A stretch of DNA of 64,000 nucleotides from Onchidella celtica (Eukaryota > Mollusca > Gastropoda > Systellommatophora > Onchidiidae), in NCBI GenBank assembly GCA_963931925.1, contig OZ007569.1, positions 63,115,546 to 63,179,545 of the forward strand, given 5' to 3'. Made by a program: the position numbers and the translations under genes. The notes under the pieces are model-generated. The model did not search any database. It saw nothing but the letters and a program-made list of their open reading frames with translations, and was not told the DNA's origin. Positions 1 to 12,900 of the stretch are shown here, one piece after another (the stretch's first letter is position 1; each line of letters opens with the position of its first letter).

Positions 1-676
1 TTTTATTTGGTGTGGGAATCAGAAAAGATGAGGCAAGAAAAAACAAAACAAACGCGCGTACTTCTCTTTGCAGTGAAAGTGTTGTTGATTTTGTTAAGAG
101 AAATATTAAAATATTAGGGAGGATGACTCTTGGCTAAACAAAATCTGTGTTTCAAAGCTTTATTTATATATTATATTTATCTTAGTGAAAGATTGGAGCA
201 GTGGTTTATGACAGAGTGGGTTTATTTTAATTCGATGAATCGTTCTATTCCTTTGGCAAGGAGTTAGTGTGAAAATAAAACGGCTTTGATTCCATCGCCG
301 GTCACAATCCATTTGTTTCCCAGTCTCTCATTGTCATTATCTTCCCCAGTCTCAACAAGCCTAACGAATTCAATTAATGAAGTTTGGGCCAGCGAATAAA
401 CTGCACATCAATCAGATCAATAGTGAACTGATGTAAATAGATGTAATAATTAATCAGTTGATTCATCATTTTGAAATTTTCTGGTTTTAGTATTTCCGAA
501 TAAATTGTTTAGCTTTGGTATTGTTCAGGCAAAGTATGCTACAGCTGTTCCTTATCGACCTTAGATGATTGTCTCTCACATACAGTCAGCTGTACAGAAT
601 CACAGGTAAGCTTTCCATTACTGAAGAAAAATTAACTCCTATCCCTCCGCAATTAAGGATGTTTTGGGAGGAGTTC
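1..676. other. No gene recognised
   Basis: AT-rich sequence without a coding exon I can support. A GT donor-like site (CACAG|GTAAGC near 620) follows a short open stretch, but no partner exon or family resemblance was found. Confidence 0.4.
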
Positions 677-925
677 CATTTGAGTCACTCAACAGGGATA
701 CTACAAGGACTCGATCTTAGGAGTGTCTGTGAACGGGGGGAGTTGGGGGGGGGGGGGGGGTCCGCACAAGAAAAGTGGGGGGGGGGGGTGGCGAGTTAGA
801 CCTTTAGATAGATGTTTTATTGTAAATGCGACGCTCGGCGGATAACACTCAGAACATGAAATGTGTATTCAACTAAAGTTGTGTAACTCATAATATAATT
901 ATGGTAGCCTACTCCGTTCAGGCTC
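677..925 (+). mobile_element. MITE copy A (GAGTTACACAAC family)
   Basis: This is one of four fuller copies, plus one fragment, of a dispersed element of about 200-250 bp. The copies share an inner block (GGATACTAC-AGGACTCGA, then AGGAGCGTCCGTGAG, TTAGTCCTCTAGATGGATG and GAACATG-AATATGTGCCC). They end in inverted repeats around GAGTTACACAAC / GTTGTGTAACTC. In this copy a long G-run (about 737-789) has expanded in the middle. No coding capacity is seen, so it is non-autonomous. The family is not one I can name. Confidence 0.65.
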
Positions 926-1367
926 AAGAATTAGACATTTTTTTTTTCCAGACACATTTAATTAGAAACAGTAAAACATATATTACTCGCCGAAGTGAGA
1001 GAATAACTGAGCGATAAAGACCAATCTGAGGTGGTGGTAGGAGGAGCGACAACACACATGAAGATTATAAATCAAATGCACACCAGTTCACCTACTCGTG
1101 GTTTTACAAATATCGGACCTCGGCAATTTCATCACGATAAATTTTCTTCATACTTTTCGATCCTCTCTTAATTCTTTCTGTAGACAAATTAGCTCATTAA
1201 GTGGTGAGATCTAAAGTAAATAATCATGTTATCCTGCGGACAATAGGCGTAGATTGTTTCCTCCTTATCTTCTTAAACAAACTCTGCTTGCTACATATAA
1301 CCTCTTTGGCTTGGTGGCATAGCTTGGTTTTGGTGGGTGTTTTAAACTTAGTTTTGTTACGTGTCTT

Positions 1368-1482
<115 letters not shown>

Positions 1483-2288
1483 GGTATGTTTGGTTTTGTC
1501 AGTAACCTTAAAGTTACCAAAGCGAAAACAGTGTTGTTGTTTCGACTGTAGGACTGTAGGATACATTTTTCGAAAGATTACCTCACGCAAAGATATCATT
1601 CGACATTATTACGTTAATGACGTTTATTTACTACTGTTTTTTCACTTCAATTACTTTATCTCCAGGGTTGCTTTTTCCAAGAATCTTTAGACGGCCGGGT
1701 GCGAAAGTTTACTGCAGGCTGCAAAGAAATAGCGGTCAGTTGATTTGTTTGATGCAGTATTTCTTTCCTTATTCAATGTTGGTTGTTAGCGTTTTGAATG
1801 TGCCAATGTTGTCCTCACAAGGGAGTGAACCTTCATTCTCGTACAAAGCGAGGAATTAGTGTTATTAACATTTCAACTCTTCATAAGCTTGATTTTTAGA
1901 AAAATATTTTTTTTTAAGAGCTAAAAGAAGACGATTCAGTAATATAGATATTCTGAATGATTGGATTTATATTGCGAGATGATAATAATTAAGTTAGATT
2001 TAAAAGAAAATGAGTTGTGGGCATTAGGGGTGGAGGCTGAACATCGACATCTCTTCCTAGTACGGCGACATCTCCCAAGTGAATAAAATTGACACCATTA
2101 GAAGAATTTTTATATTTTCATGGCCAATATTTTATGAACATAAACAATTATCAACCACTTCTTCTGTACCTTCGCTACGGTTGTCACAACATGTCACGAT
2201 TATTTGTCATCGAAATTAAAACTCGATTCAGAAACGTTTATCCTCTTGAGAATTGGAAGTTTTATTTAATTTACTAGTTATTCTTCAG

Positions 2289-2590
2289 GTGGACCAGAAA
2301 TAAAGCCATCAGCATGGGCGGTGGCTTCCTATGGCACAATGGTTCTGAGCTGCAACGTCACAGGCGCCACAACCAATCACAGCTTTGCTTGGACACGTGA
2401 TATTGCTGCATTAGATCCATCTACGACGTATACTGTCGAGAATCATGATTTCAGTTCTCGTTTGACTTTCTCTTTCCGGGGAACTGGACAGTCCGGAGTA
2501 TACATATGCAAAGCGACTGGGTCATCTCAAGTGCAACCATATGAAAAGATTGGTGGTCATTATCAGCCTTTATCCAAAACCGTCGTATAA
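2289..2590 (+). CDS. Immunoglobulin-domain exon (partial gene)
   Basis: An open exon follows a good acceptor (TTATTCTTCAG) and runs to a TAA at 2588-2590. With two leading bases it reads from G-P-E-I-K-P through one Ig-like fold. The visible hallmarks are the B-strand cysteine (MVLSCNV), the core tryptophan (SFAWTRD) and the F-strand motif SGVYICKA. After the domain about 20 polar residues lead to the stop, with no membrane segment. I did not find upstream exons in the window, so only the last exon of the gene may be present, its 5' part lying further upstream. Alternatively the frame is spliced out before the stop. Ig receptors and secreted Ig lectins are common in molluscs, but the exact family cannot be told from one domain. 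Confidence 0.6.
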
Positions 2591-2880
2591 CATCTTATCC
2601 TGTTGTTCTGTGTCATCATTACATTCCTTATCTTAGGACTTGTATCAAGCCTACTATTACATGAAAGATCGTAATGTCGAATGAAGGATAAGAATCTTCA
2701 CGTTCGTTGGCAGTATACCGTAGCCTTGTCTACTCACCCATTGACAAAGTCGCACTCTCACTCACTCCCTCAACCACCGAATCATTGATTCATTGCTGTG
2801 TTTATTGAAGTATTCATTTGATTTTTTTTTCTTACTTGCTTTCACATTTTTGTGTGTGTATGTCAGGAATGATTCTCTGT

Positions 2881-3077
2881 CTATCTACCTGCCTTCCTAG
2901 CTACCCACCTACCTACCTACCAACCCACCTACCTATCTACCTACCTACTTACCTTACTACCTGCCTGCTTATATACCTACATGCCTATCTCCATACTATC
3001 TACTTACACACCTACCTACCTACCTATCTACTCACTCAACAACTCACCTATCTATCTATCTATCTATCTATCTATCT
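2881..3077. repeat. (ACCT)n / (ATCT)n tetranucleotide tract
   Basis: About 200 bp of imperfect CTAC/CTAT tetranucleotide repeat ending in a purer (ATCT)n run at about 3048-3077. It produces tyrosine-leucine-rich open frames that are not genes. Confidence 0.9.
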
Positions 3078-3871
3078 GTGCGTTTTTCTCCCTGCCTATT
3101 TGTCTGCGTGCTTCCATTTTTCCCTCAACTTTAGAAAACTATCGTCCTTTGTTTTTTCCAGTCATAAAACAACTGTCAGATTTCACATGTGAGAGCAAGT
3201 TTACTGCCTGTCCATCTGTCAGTCTGGGAGTTCTCTGCGGGTGAGTCAGTTTTATTACGTTAAGACATAATTATTGTTTTTCTTTTCTACTTTTTGAAGT
3301 GTGTCTGGGGACGTTCTTGGAGTCAATTAAGAAGAGTTCTTTGTGCGTTATAACTTGCTGTGCTGCCCAGCTTTTTGTCACTACGACATTTAATCCAAAT
3401 GTAGATCTTGTCCTTAAATCTTAACCTTTATTAATACAGTTCTTAGCCCTGACGCCATAGCCAACCCTGTTCTCTTATTGTCTGCATGTCTGATCAAGCC
3501 CTTCGAGATGCTAATTATATAGTGTGAACGGGCCACCAATTAGTATTTCGCCAGTATACAATAATGAATAACTCGATTTAAGATCTGTCGTACTGTTACT
3601 GATGGATTCTGTTGCTCACTTACGAATGATAATGATGATGATTCTTTGAGGATTCTGAAGAGGAGTGTTTATAATTTTATTCTCATAAAGATAATGGTAT
3701 GGCGAGGTTTGAGTTGGTGCTAGTGATGGTAATACATGTAGTTGATTTTGTTGATGGTGTAGATGGCTTAGGAGGCTGTGATAATGGTAGTATTGCTGAT
3801 GCTGATGTAGTGAGGCGGACACTGCAATTCAGTCACAATTTGTGTATCTGAATGTGTTTTGGTGTGTGCGA

Positions 3872-3886
3872 AAGAGAAAGAGGGAG

Positions 3887-3969
<83 letters not shown>
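3872..3969. repeat. (GA)n microsatellite
   Basis: Second long GA tract, about 95 bp, with one AGAAG interruption near 3901. Open frames on both strands over it are repeat artefacts. Confidence 0.95.
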
Positions 3970-3971
<2 letters not shown>

Positions 3972-5198
3972 GGAGACGGATTTGGGGGTGTAGACATGCA
4001 TTTCATTACTCCCAAGAATATCTCATTATTTCTACAGAGGTCATTGTCCCTCTGGCTGTGGATTTGACAGTTTTCAACCAATGTCCAGCGTGAGCTAATG
4101 TTCTACATTACAGTTGCCTCAAACCTGCCACACCTCCAACTGTTGTCTGTCTTCGTTTCTCACTGACACTATTTATCATATTTATGATTTACGTCACGGT
4201 CAAAACACGATCAGAAAAAAAAAAAAGAATCCCACAATTTTCTCATTTTAATTTATCATAATTATAGAACAGTGGTGAGATTCTTTTCCCTCTCTTTGTG
4301 GTCTTTAGCGTGTCATCTCTTCTGGAACTATACCATTAAACTTATTATATCTTTACATTTAGTATGAGTATTCCCTCACATAAATCGTGCTCATGATTAT
4401 TTAGAGGATTAATATTGATAAAAATGACTAGTTTTTTTGTTTTTCTTGTTCTTTTTTTCCAGCCCTGTATTACGGTTTTGCAACTACAAAATAATATTAC
4501 AATATTCCCACAAGAGTTTTAACCATCACAATCAAAATTTAGCATCATAGATTTTAATGGAAAAGTGTAAGCTACTCATAAATAGCTTCCTACCTGTAAG
4601 AGTTTGTGCTTGTTTAAACTGCATCGATGTTTTACCAAAGATGATAGACATGATAACGTAGAACAGTCCCTTCTTCGCGCCTCTGAAAAAAAAAAAAAAC
4701 GTGCACACAATTTGCATGCTGGTCGGCGGCTGCCCCATGGCATTTAGAATGAAAAGACTGCTTGGTAGAATAATAAATTAATAATACGGTTTTATTACAG
4801 TGCTTCTGCGACTTAAAGAAATAACCGGAGCTTCCCTACAACGGCTGAAGTTACTCGCATAATTTCAGAATAAGCTACTGTATGTCAAGGCCTACGGTGA
4901 TAGATGAAGAGTCAACAAAATTCAGTAATTTCTTGCATTGTCTTTGTAAAATACGCCACTGTTTATGATTTTTCGGCGTCTTCGTGCGAAATCGGTGAAC
5001 GCAAAACGCGCCATCTGTCCCATCTTATCGTTATCTAGCATGTTTGGTTTTACTGCATGGCCCCGCGTTGGAGCCAGAGAAACATCATTCATTGAAACAG
5101 TCGTGATTTAAAATAAGTACCAAATTTATCGACAACGTCGTGTCTCTGCTTCCAGGACGCTCGCATTTGTCGTGGTGCAGGTTCAGACATCAACAGAC
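3970..5198. other. Intergenic, nothing recognised
   Basis: AT-rich sequence with short A and T runs. No conserved exon or terminal repeat was recognised. The GC content rises towards 5000-5200, in keeping with a promoter for the candidate exon at 5199. Confidence 0.3.
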
Positions 5199-5238
5199 AT
5201 GGCGGATTTGTCGCCTGGACTTACATCAACAGTCCCAG
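5199..5238 (+). CDS. Candidate first coding exon (orphan)
   Basis: ATG in a good animal start context (AGACATGG) begins a 13-codon frame, M-A-D-L-S-P-G-L-T-S-T-V-P, that ends at a strong donor (CCAG|GTAAGTG). The upstream 200 bp is less AT-rich than its surroundings. No following exon was identified on the plus strand before the minus-strand CFAP73 gene, so the partner exons may lie within or beyond that gene, or the exon may be fortuitous. No product can be named. Confidence 0.3.
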
Positions 5239-7089
5239 GTAAGTGCACTGCTATAAGGAGTGTTATACTGTCCTATCGTACGATGTGCTATGAACAGTTT
5301 GAAAAAATGTAATAGTCTAAAAGTCGCCGCGTCTAACAAATCCTCTGATCTGATTCTTACTTGATTTGACATAACTGAGTCAAATACTGTGTCATATAAT
5401 ATTCACCGTCAAATCAGCGTTACATCAGTGGAGTGTAAGAAGTGATTACTTCCTTCTTTGTGACAATGGAGGGAATCACTTCTTGAACTCAACCGACGAT
5501 TGATCTTCTGATGTAGTGTTTCATGATCATTAGGTCGTAACGAAAGACTACTTGGTATGTTTATACATTAATTTTCGTTTCAGACAGCTTTTGAGATAGG
5601 AATGCATTTCTCTACTTTTGAAGTCTATAGGGAGAAAACTACTGGTGTCAGTGATTCTTTTCGCTTATCTCGTCATCTCGCGGCTTTTTGGCAGTGTTGA
5701 AAAGGCGCCTACGTCGTTTTCAAATGTCAGATACACATTAGCGTCAAATTTACAGACAATTTACCTCTGACAAACCATTTTTCCCCTTCACTACCGCGCC
5801 ACACTGCTGCTGTTTGTATGTTGAAAAACCCAGATCGTCAGATTTATATTCTGTGTCAAATCGGCTCGTTTTGTATTGATAGTAAGAACTGGAATATACA
5901 GTGACCTAAAATTAAATGGTTTCCAGTGATAGTTTCTACGGGCTAATTCCTATTGTGTTCACTAAATATTCATGTTCGGTCAGAAATTGTCAGTGTCCAG
6001 AGTCCACGACCACCCTCTCCCTTTCTCATTAAATATTGTGGGTATATTGGCCTGTGCACTTAAAATCATTTGTTATAACTGTGAGATTTAAGCTGTGTTT
6101 TCTCAGAGATCGAACAGCATGGCCGGTTAATAAAATGTTATGTTTTTAATGTATCAAATGAAGGCCTTTTTCATACATAGCCTGTATGGGCATATTAAGG
6201 TTCTAGACGGTGATGTAATAATAGGGGAGCGGTGGGTTCGATTCTACTGGGCGCTGTAGACTCTCAATGATTGTAGATGAACGTACTGCATTTACTGTTA
6301 TCTGTGATGATCAAAACAGGAATGTTTCACAGTGTTAATGATTTCGGTTTCACGTGTTCAGGGAAAATGACGTCATCAACACCGCCATTATCACCATCAT
6401 TAGTTTCACCAACACCACCATTCATTCTCCATAGCGCTGCCAGGCACCATTATTTTCATGTCATTATCTTCATCAGAATCTGATACAGATCTCCCCAAGA
6501 TACGAATATAGAAATGTATCGCAGTAAATGTCATGTAGGGATAGTGAAGCACTCCATTTTCTCCTCATGCTGGTTCTGTCTCATTAGTGCTAATCCTGTG
6601 TGGTGGTCATCGCTTGGGGTCGCTGGCCACGGGATCTGTGACAATATAATCATGTCATTGTTTTTCTTTCCTTTCTCTTTTCAGCAATAAGACAGTTCCT
6701 CATTATATCTACGTGTGAACCATCCACGGGATTAAATCATTATTTTGATTAGCGGTTTATCAAATGCTTGTGATTTCATATGAGTCAAAGTATAAAAGCG
6801 TGAATCAGAGGGTGGTTAAACCTTCTTTTGTCATCATCCTACATGTCCTATGACATAAACCACTAAAACCTATAGACATGAAGGAGGAATGGGTGAGAAT
6901 TTCAGGATTTCATTTGATATGTAAGAATATCATAAAATCTTCAGGATTGGAGACATATCAGATGAGAGCACAATTTCAAATATTTCATGGATACCTTCTG
7001 TGTGTATCAAATCAGTAGTACTTGCAGAGACATGTTTGCAGAAAGCTTGAACTGAAGAAAAAAAAAAAGCACTTCGCTGGAATATGTTA
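5239..7089. other. Intergenic or intronic, little recognised
   Basis: Apart from a possible SINE piece near 6196-6260, nothing in this stretch shows coding conservation or terminal repeats to me. It could be the first intron of the gene that starts at 5199. Confidence 0.3.
6196..6262 (+). mobile_element. Possible tRNA-derived SINE fragment
   Basis: GGTTCGATTCT at 6235-6245 closely fits the RNA polymerase III B-box consensus, and it sits in a context (GGGGAGCGGTGG before, GGGCGCTGTAG after) like the head of a tRNA-derived SINE. An A-box about 35-45 bp upstream is degraded and the tail is not clear. It could also be a chance match. Confidence 0.35.
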
Positions 7090-9975
7090 GCATTCAACTT
7101 TATTACATAATTTTGTTCACATTCCAGCAAAATACAAAATAATGTAACAGAAAATAATTTAAATTGACAATGGAGTTCAAAGATATAAGTTATATCACAC
7201 TTAGATATGAACATAAAGTGCGCGCACACACGCACACACACAAACTTTTGAGATTTGGGCTGGATGAAGGCAATATCAACCAAACGGGGTCATCCAAATG
7301 CGACGCTCGTAAATTACATGCATAAGAAATAACAATCAGAAGACAAAGACACATGCAGCAGTGCCTCCAGGGAACACCGGTGGACTTCAAACACTGAATC
7401 ATCACAATTCGTTCGTGCATCCCTGTATTTTCAGCTATGAGAAGAAAAAAAATATTCAAGGCGATCTTAAGGGGGCATAGTGATAAAATTTTCAAGTTTT
7501 CGGGATCTGATTGATTGTGCCCCTTGCTATCCGAACCGCTGATCTCAAATATAATAATTTAATGTACCTAAAGTGTTTCACTACACTCATTTATTTAGTA
7601 GCATGGCCTAGTATGTTTCACTGCCTATGACAACTCTGGAGATATTAAAGTAATTTTTATAATGCTCAGGCACTCATAATTTCAATCTGTCTGATGCATC
7701 CTAATAAACACTCATTGTCTACATCAGCTTTGATTTAGTCAGAGCAATAAAACCTAATAATAATAGTCCCTAGATATATACATGTTCCAGGCACACTTAC
7801 ATCAGTTTTCACTTTCCCTAACCACTGTGTGATACCGTCAGACAAAAGAGATGGTTATTAATTAAAACTGCACTTGCGGTCACCACCTCTCCATTTCCAT
7901 AAAAGTGAGAAATGCCACCTCAAATCCAACATTTCATATACATGTATTAAAACTAGTCAAGATTTCACAGACAACCCAACAACTGTCATGTGGAAAAACC
8001 TATTCATTATGAGTCACCATTTTCTGAAGTCACATTCTGACTTATTATGCACAAATTTATCTTCACGATGTAAACAAATTGTAACAGGCCCATGATCATT
8101 TACAAATTTACCCATACCAACCATACAGTGCTCAAGCATCCCATTTTCCAGTATACATCAAACTGAGATCATTCTGACTCACTTTCAAGAGCACTCCAAA
8201 CAGAAACACACACACATCATACAGCATTTATTTACTTTATACGGCCAGAGATTAACTCGGTTATTTGCTCATCTTGACAAGAAACAATGCTGATATTACT
8301 AGCTTCACAGGAATGGTTGTTAGCTCTCCTGCCATCAATACAAGAACAAGTCGGTTACAGCAACTCTACAGTCAATCACCAGATTTAAATAACAAATTCT
8401 AACTGGCCCACAAAGAACTCAAACAAAATACATCATTCATACAAAATTTACAGTCACAACAAAATGACCAGCAGATTCCAGGAGACATTAAATGCACACA
8501 GAAACATAGTGTCATTCAATATCTTGACGGAATTGAAAAGAATAGCAGTTCTCAACAAAATGACATGAAAATAACCAATACACAGCAGTTTGTAATGAAG
8601 ATCAATGCATTCAAACAGCAGCACACAAATGAAGAAAACAAACAGCAGGTCTCTGAATAATAGAATGAGATGCATCACGCTAAAATTTAACAACAGAAAT
8701 TAGGAATACAAATCTTTTTCCACATATAATACAGAGTTCACTTCAGAGGTAATAACATGAAATTTCAATCTCTCGCTTCTGACACACTTTCATTTCAAAG
8801 TACTAAAAATGCTCATTTAGGCTTTGGCAGTCAAGGAATTTTTCCAGTTTTTCATTTGGATTCCAGCATGTCAAACAATATATCTCACAAATACATACAA
8901 AATTCACAAAAATCACTGAACTGATTAACAATACTGAATGAGTCAAATTTTAAAAGTTGTACATTTTCATCACATATTCACATCAAACTGCAAACACACT
9001 CTCATTTACTTTTAAAAGATTTGACTCTTTTTCTTTCAAATAGAAACACATTTAAAAGCAGTAAAAAAAAATCTAGCTTTTGTCTTTTTTTGTGCATGAT
9101 ACTGGCAAAGTATATAACACAAAATCTTTGACAATAAAATTGGATGGCACACATTTTGTGCTGTACAGATGTCTCAGTAATCCATGCTGGCTGCTGTAAT
9201 ACTTGTGTCATTCAGGGAAAAATGCTGTGGAAATTCACTGCTATATTTTTAAACAGTGATCAAGCAACATGTGGCTACCTCAAGACCAATATAGCTTGAG
9301 TTAGGCTTGAATCTGTTCCATATATTTTCAAATGATCATGATCACATTTGAATGCGTTATGTAAAATTATAGAAATGTCACCTCAAAGCATGAAACAAGA
9401 ATCTTTAAGTTAGATGGAGACGGGATCTACATGAAAAATACCCCAAGGTCAGTGCAAGTAAACATTTTACATTGACCGTCTCAACATTTACTTCACACTA
9501 TCAAATCATTGAAACCTGAACTTGACTCTGGACTGAGGCGTATGTAAAGTTTAGTTCCTCAGCAAGAATATCTTTTAAAAGCTTAATAGGTTTACCAAAC
9601 CATGATTTGATATTGGATTTGTTAGAATATGGTACATGTCCTATTATTTTCTATTCTATAAATTGGCATGTTTGTGAAGAATTCATAGCAAACCCCAAGT
9701 GGAGACGTTGCTGCTAATATGATTTCTGGCTAATTTGAAACCACTTTCACTGCTGAAGAACACATAACATGAAATAAATGACTCAATCTCTACTTCCAAA
9801 GCCACTGATGCACACGTGATGAAAATATAGTTGAAGAACATATTTTGTTTGTTAATGACTTGCAGACCTGCACAATACCCTCCCTGTTAGATATGTGCTT
9901 TAATGATCATTATGCTCCACTGGACACATCAGAAAGGTTCTAATACTTGTTAAAACTACCATCAGACTGCCAGCT
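7090..9975 (-). other. Probable long 3' UTR of the CFAP73 gene
   Basis: This gene-free stretch directly follows the stop codon of the minus-strand CFAP73 gene. It is A/C-rich on the plus strand, so U/G-rich in the sense transcript. Minus-strand AATAAA signals occur at about 8229 and 7100. No other gene is seen in it. The true end of the transcript is not decidable by eye. Confidence 0.4.
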
Positions 9976-12900
9976 CTAACTGGAAGATGGAGGCACTATG
10001 GATGTCCCTGTGTGCTCCATCTTCTTGATTTCTGTTGTAATCTGGTTCAAATCCTGGACAAACTGCTGGATCTGAAATTCAAAATGATGTAACTCAAATT
10101 ACAAAACTAATTCATCATTACATTCCTGCAGTAAATTTCCACTCATTTGTATTGCTTCAGTTTTTCCCTCTAATCTTCCATTCATATCTTCATATTCCCA
10201 GTTTTCTTCCTCTTCAAATCAGATTCACTAAGATGTATACTTCACCCCACCCCCCAAAAGAAGAAAAAAGAAAATAAAGAAATGGGCAGTGAAAGATGAA
10301 TAATTTGATTCGGTGAAAGATGACAATGAGCTGCACAGGTGAACAAAACAATCTACAGATGCAAAGGACACAAAGAAATGTATGGGTAGGCATTTGAATG
10401 AAGGAATGATTGGAGGATATAATATATGGTATGCAGCTGGCAACTGCAAGGATAAGTGCATGTATAATAGACAATGAACAAACAGTCTGATGGTTCATAA
10501 CATTAGAAGAACTGTGAACAAGAGAGAAATGAGCCTGCCAAAAAACTCAACACACCTGTGTTAGCTGCTCTGTTGTGTCCTCTACATCATCCACTTGATT
10601 CTGATGGCTTTTAACCAGTTGATACAAGTTGTGAGTGGCCCTGAAGATTATCAAGATAAGGAACATTTTTTAGGAATTACTTTGAGATGCATAAACTATT
10701 TTAAAAGTGGCTGCATCCAAATATGTATTTCTATCACCAAAAATAGTTTTAAAATGCACATATGTTAATATGAAGAAATTGCTTTGTATGTAAACAACTC
10801 CATGGTGTAGGATATGTTATTACTATTAGGTTTTCAATTTCTTCACAAGTCAGTGTTATGGGCACCAAATTTATTTCAAAGAGATAAACTTATCATACTT
10901 TTGCAAACCTGTTTTATTGGGTGTTATTAGCTCAATTTAGCTTTGCCACAAGAATATTTTGAAAGCAGTAGGGAACTTACATTTTAATGCGACCAAGTAA
11001 GAGAGTCTTTTTTGCAGCTGTGTTTTTGATGTGGGTCCATTTACTTTCCCACTTCACAGCCTCACTTTGAGCAGCATCCAGCCTCGTTTGGAGACCAGAC
11101 AATTGGTTATTGTAGTTCAAAACCTGATTCTCCTTTTCTTCCATGTATTTCATCAAATCCTGACGTTGTTTCTCTACTCTGTCATGATTTTTCTGATCTC
11201 TTTCAAGAAGGTCCTAAAAAATAAACGCCACAAGCAGAATAATTTTGAGACATGCATGCTTTGTTAGTGATTCTCTATTTCTTGAAATGACACCCTGGAA
11301 TCTCTATTTGACATTAATTCAAAAATTTTAATAAAATTCATTCTGAATAATATACCTAATGCATATTAGTGACAAGCAGTCCACAGTCTGAAATGAACAT
11401 CTACATCTGTAATACTGGACTTGTCCTTTTTTTAAAAAAAAACTCCTCCATCAGCGTGATATGCACCACCTTATTAACCCTTATCCTGCCTGACGCAACA
11501 ATTGTTGTGCTGTTCCTCAATCTAAGGCCTAGCACCCGTCACAACAATCATTGCGCTGAGGCATTGCCCTAAATAAACAATTACTGTAGTAGAGGAAAAA
11601 ACGTCAGCAGTGCGGGACTCAAGTTATCTAAAAGCTGATTGGCTGAGCTTCAAAATACTTTTTATTTCGTGGAAATCCATCAATTCCCGGATTTTTTGTG
11701 CGGGATTGAAGTCAGAGTTGAAAATGGCGACCTCCAGTAGTGAGGACGAGTCTAGCCTATGGCTTTGCAATCGGACCCTAATTCCAGCCTAATAACTATC
11801 TTATTCTTGTCAGACAGTGGTTCTGATAGCAAATTTGATGGCTTTTATGATATTCCAATAAATACTATACCCACAGCATGGCCTCTGAGTGAGTTTTCTC
11901 CTGGCATAAGGATGACGATCCAGGCAACAATGCCGATAATGCCTTTCAACCGGCAAGCGCAACTACAAGAATTTATACTGTTAGATCCTAAACCGATTGA
12001 TTTTATGAAGCTATTTTACCCTAAAACCAACATGTATGAGAAGTTCTATTATACTGCCACAAGTTTTGTTCTTATAGTTGTCAGCTGTCTTTAAAAGTAA
12101 ATGTGCTAGGGTTGATAGAAGATAACACCAGATTTTTAGGTGACCCACTGAAATTTAATTGGCACTGGAGGCATTGGCTTAGGATTTGATCTGGCAGTGA
12201 GGTCACGGAGCTTGAAATGATTTGGGGCAGTTTAAAGGTTAATTAGCAAGCTACACTGCCAGTAAACTACTCACCTGATGATTTTGGCTAATTAAGTAAT
12301 TTCTGACATCTCCCTTAGATTTATTTCAAGACGTGTCATTTAATTTTTGAAAAACACAACTTTAAACAAGGTCATGTCAGCATTCATTAAACAAACGGAC
12401 CTTTACATGCACTGCTGCAACTTTTACTGGTGTGCATTGGCCTCGTTCATTATACTTCTGTCATATTAAACATTGAGGATTTAGATAATGAAGGTCTTAT
12501 GGAATAAAAAATATATCTGTAAACTTTACCGAATGTGTAGCTGTAAGAGTGTCCCATCTGGTGATTATATCTCTGATTTCATGAAAGTCTTCCCCCGCTT
12601 CCAGCACTTTGTCCATGAAGTGATGAAACACGGTATACTTCTCCAACTTCTTATTCAACATATCTTTCTGTTTCGTGTGAGCATTTGTTTCCTCTCTGAC
12701 CCTAGTGGGGAAAAACACAGAGAGAGCAGGATGCATTACTTTACTACATAGAACATCGATTTAAATTGTCATTATTTTCTAGTCACTGAAATTCATTGCC
12801 ATACATTGCAAAGAAATGGAGGATGAGCTCCATAAAGCAAATAGTGCAGACAAATCCATTCAGTATATCTCACCGCATTGTTCGTTTTCATTAAAGCAAA

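Noticed and set aside
560-625. Possible microexon ending CACAG|GTAAGC
   Set aside because: Splice-like ends alone, with no partner exon and no recognisable peptide.
2818-3244. Tyr/Leu/Pro-rich frames over the CTAC/CTAT tract
   Set aside because: Repeat-derived; no start context, splice pattern or domain.
3768-4093. Open frames over the second GA tract
   Set aside because: Same artefact; all three frames are open because GA repeats lack stops.
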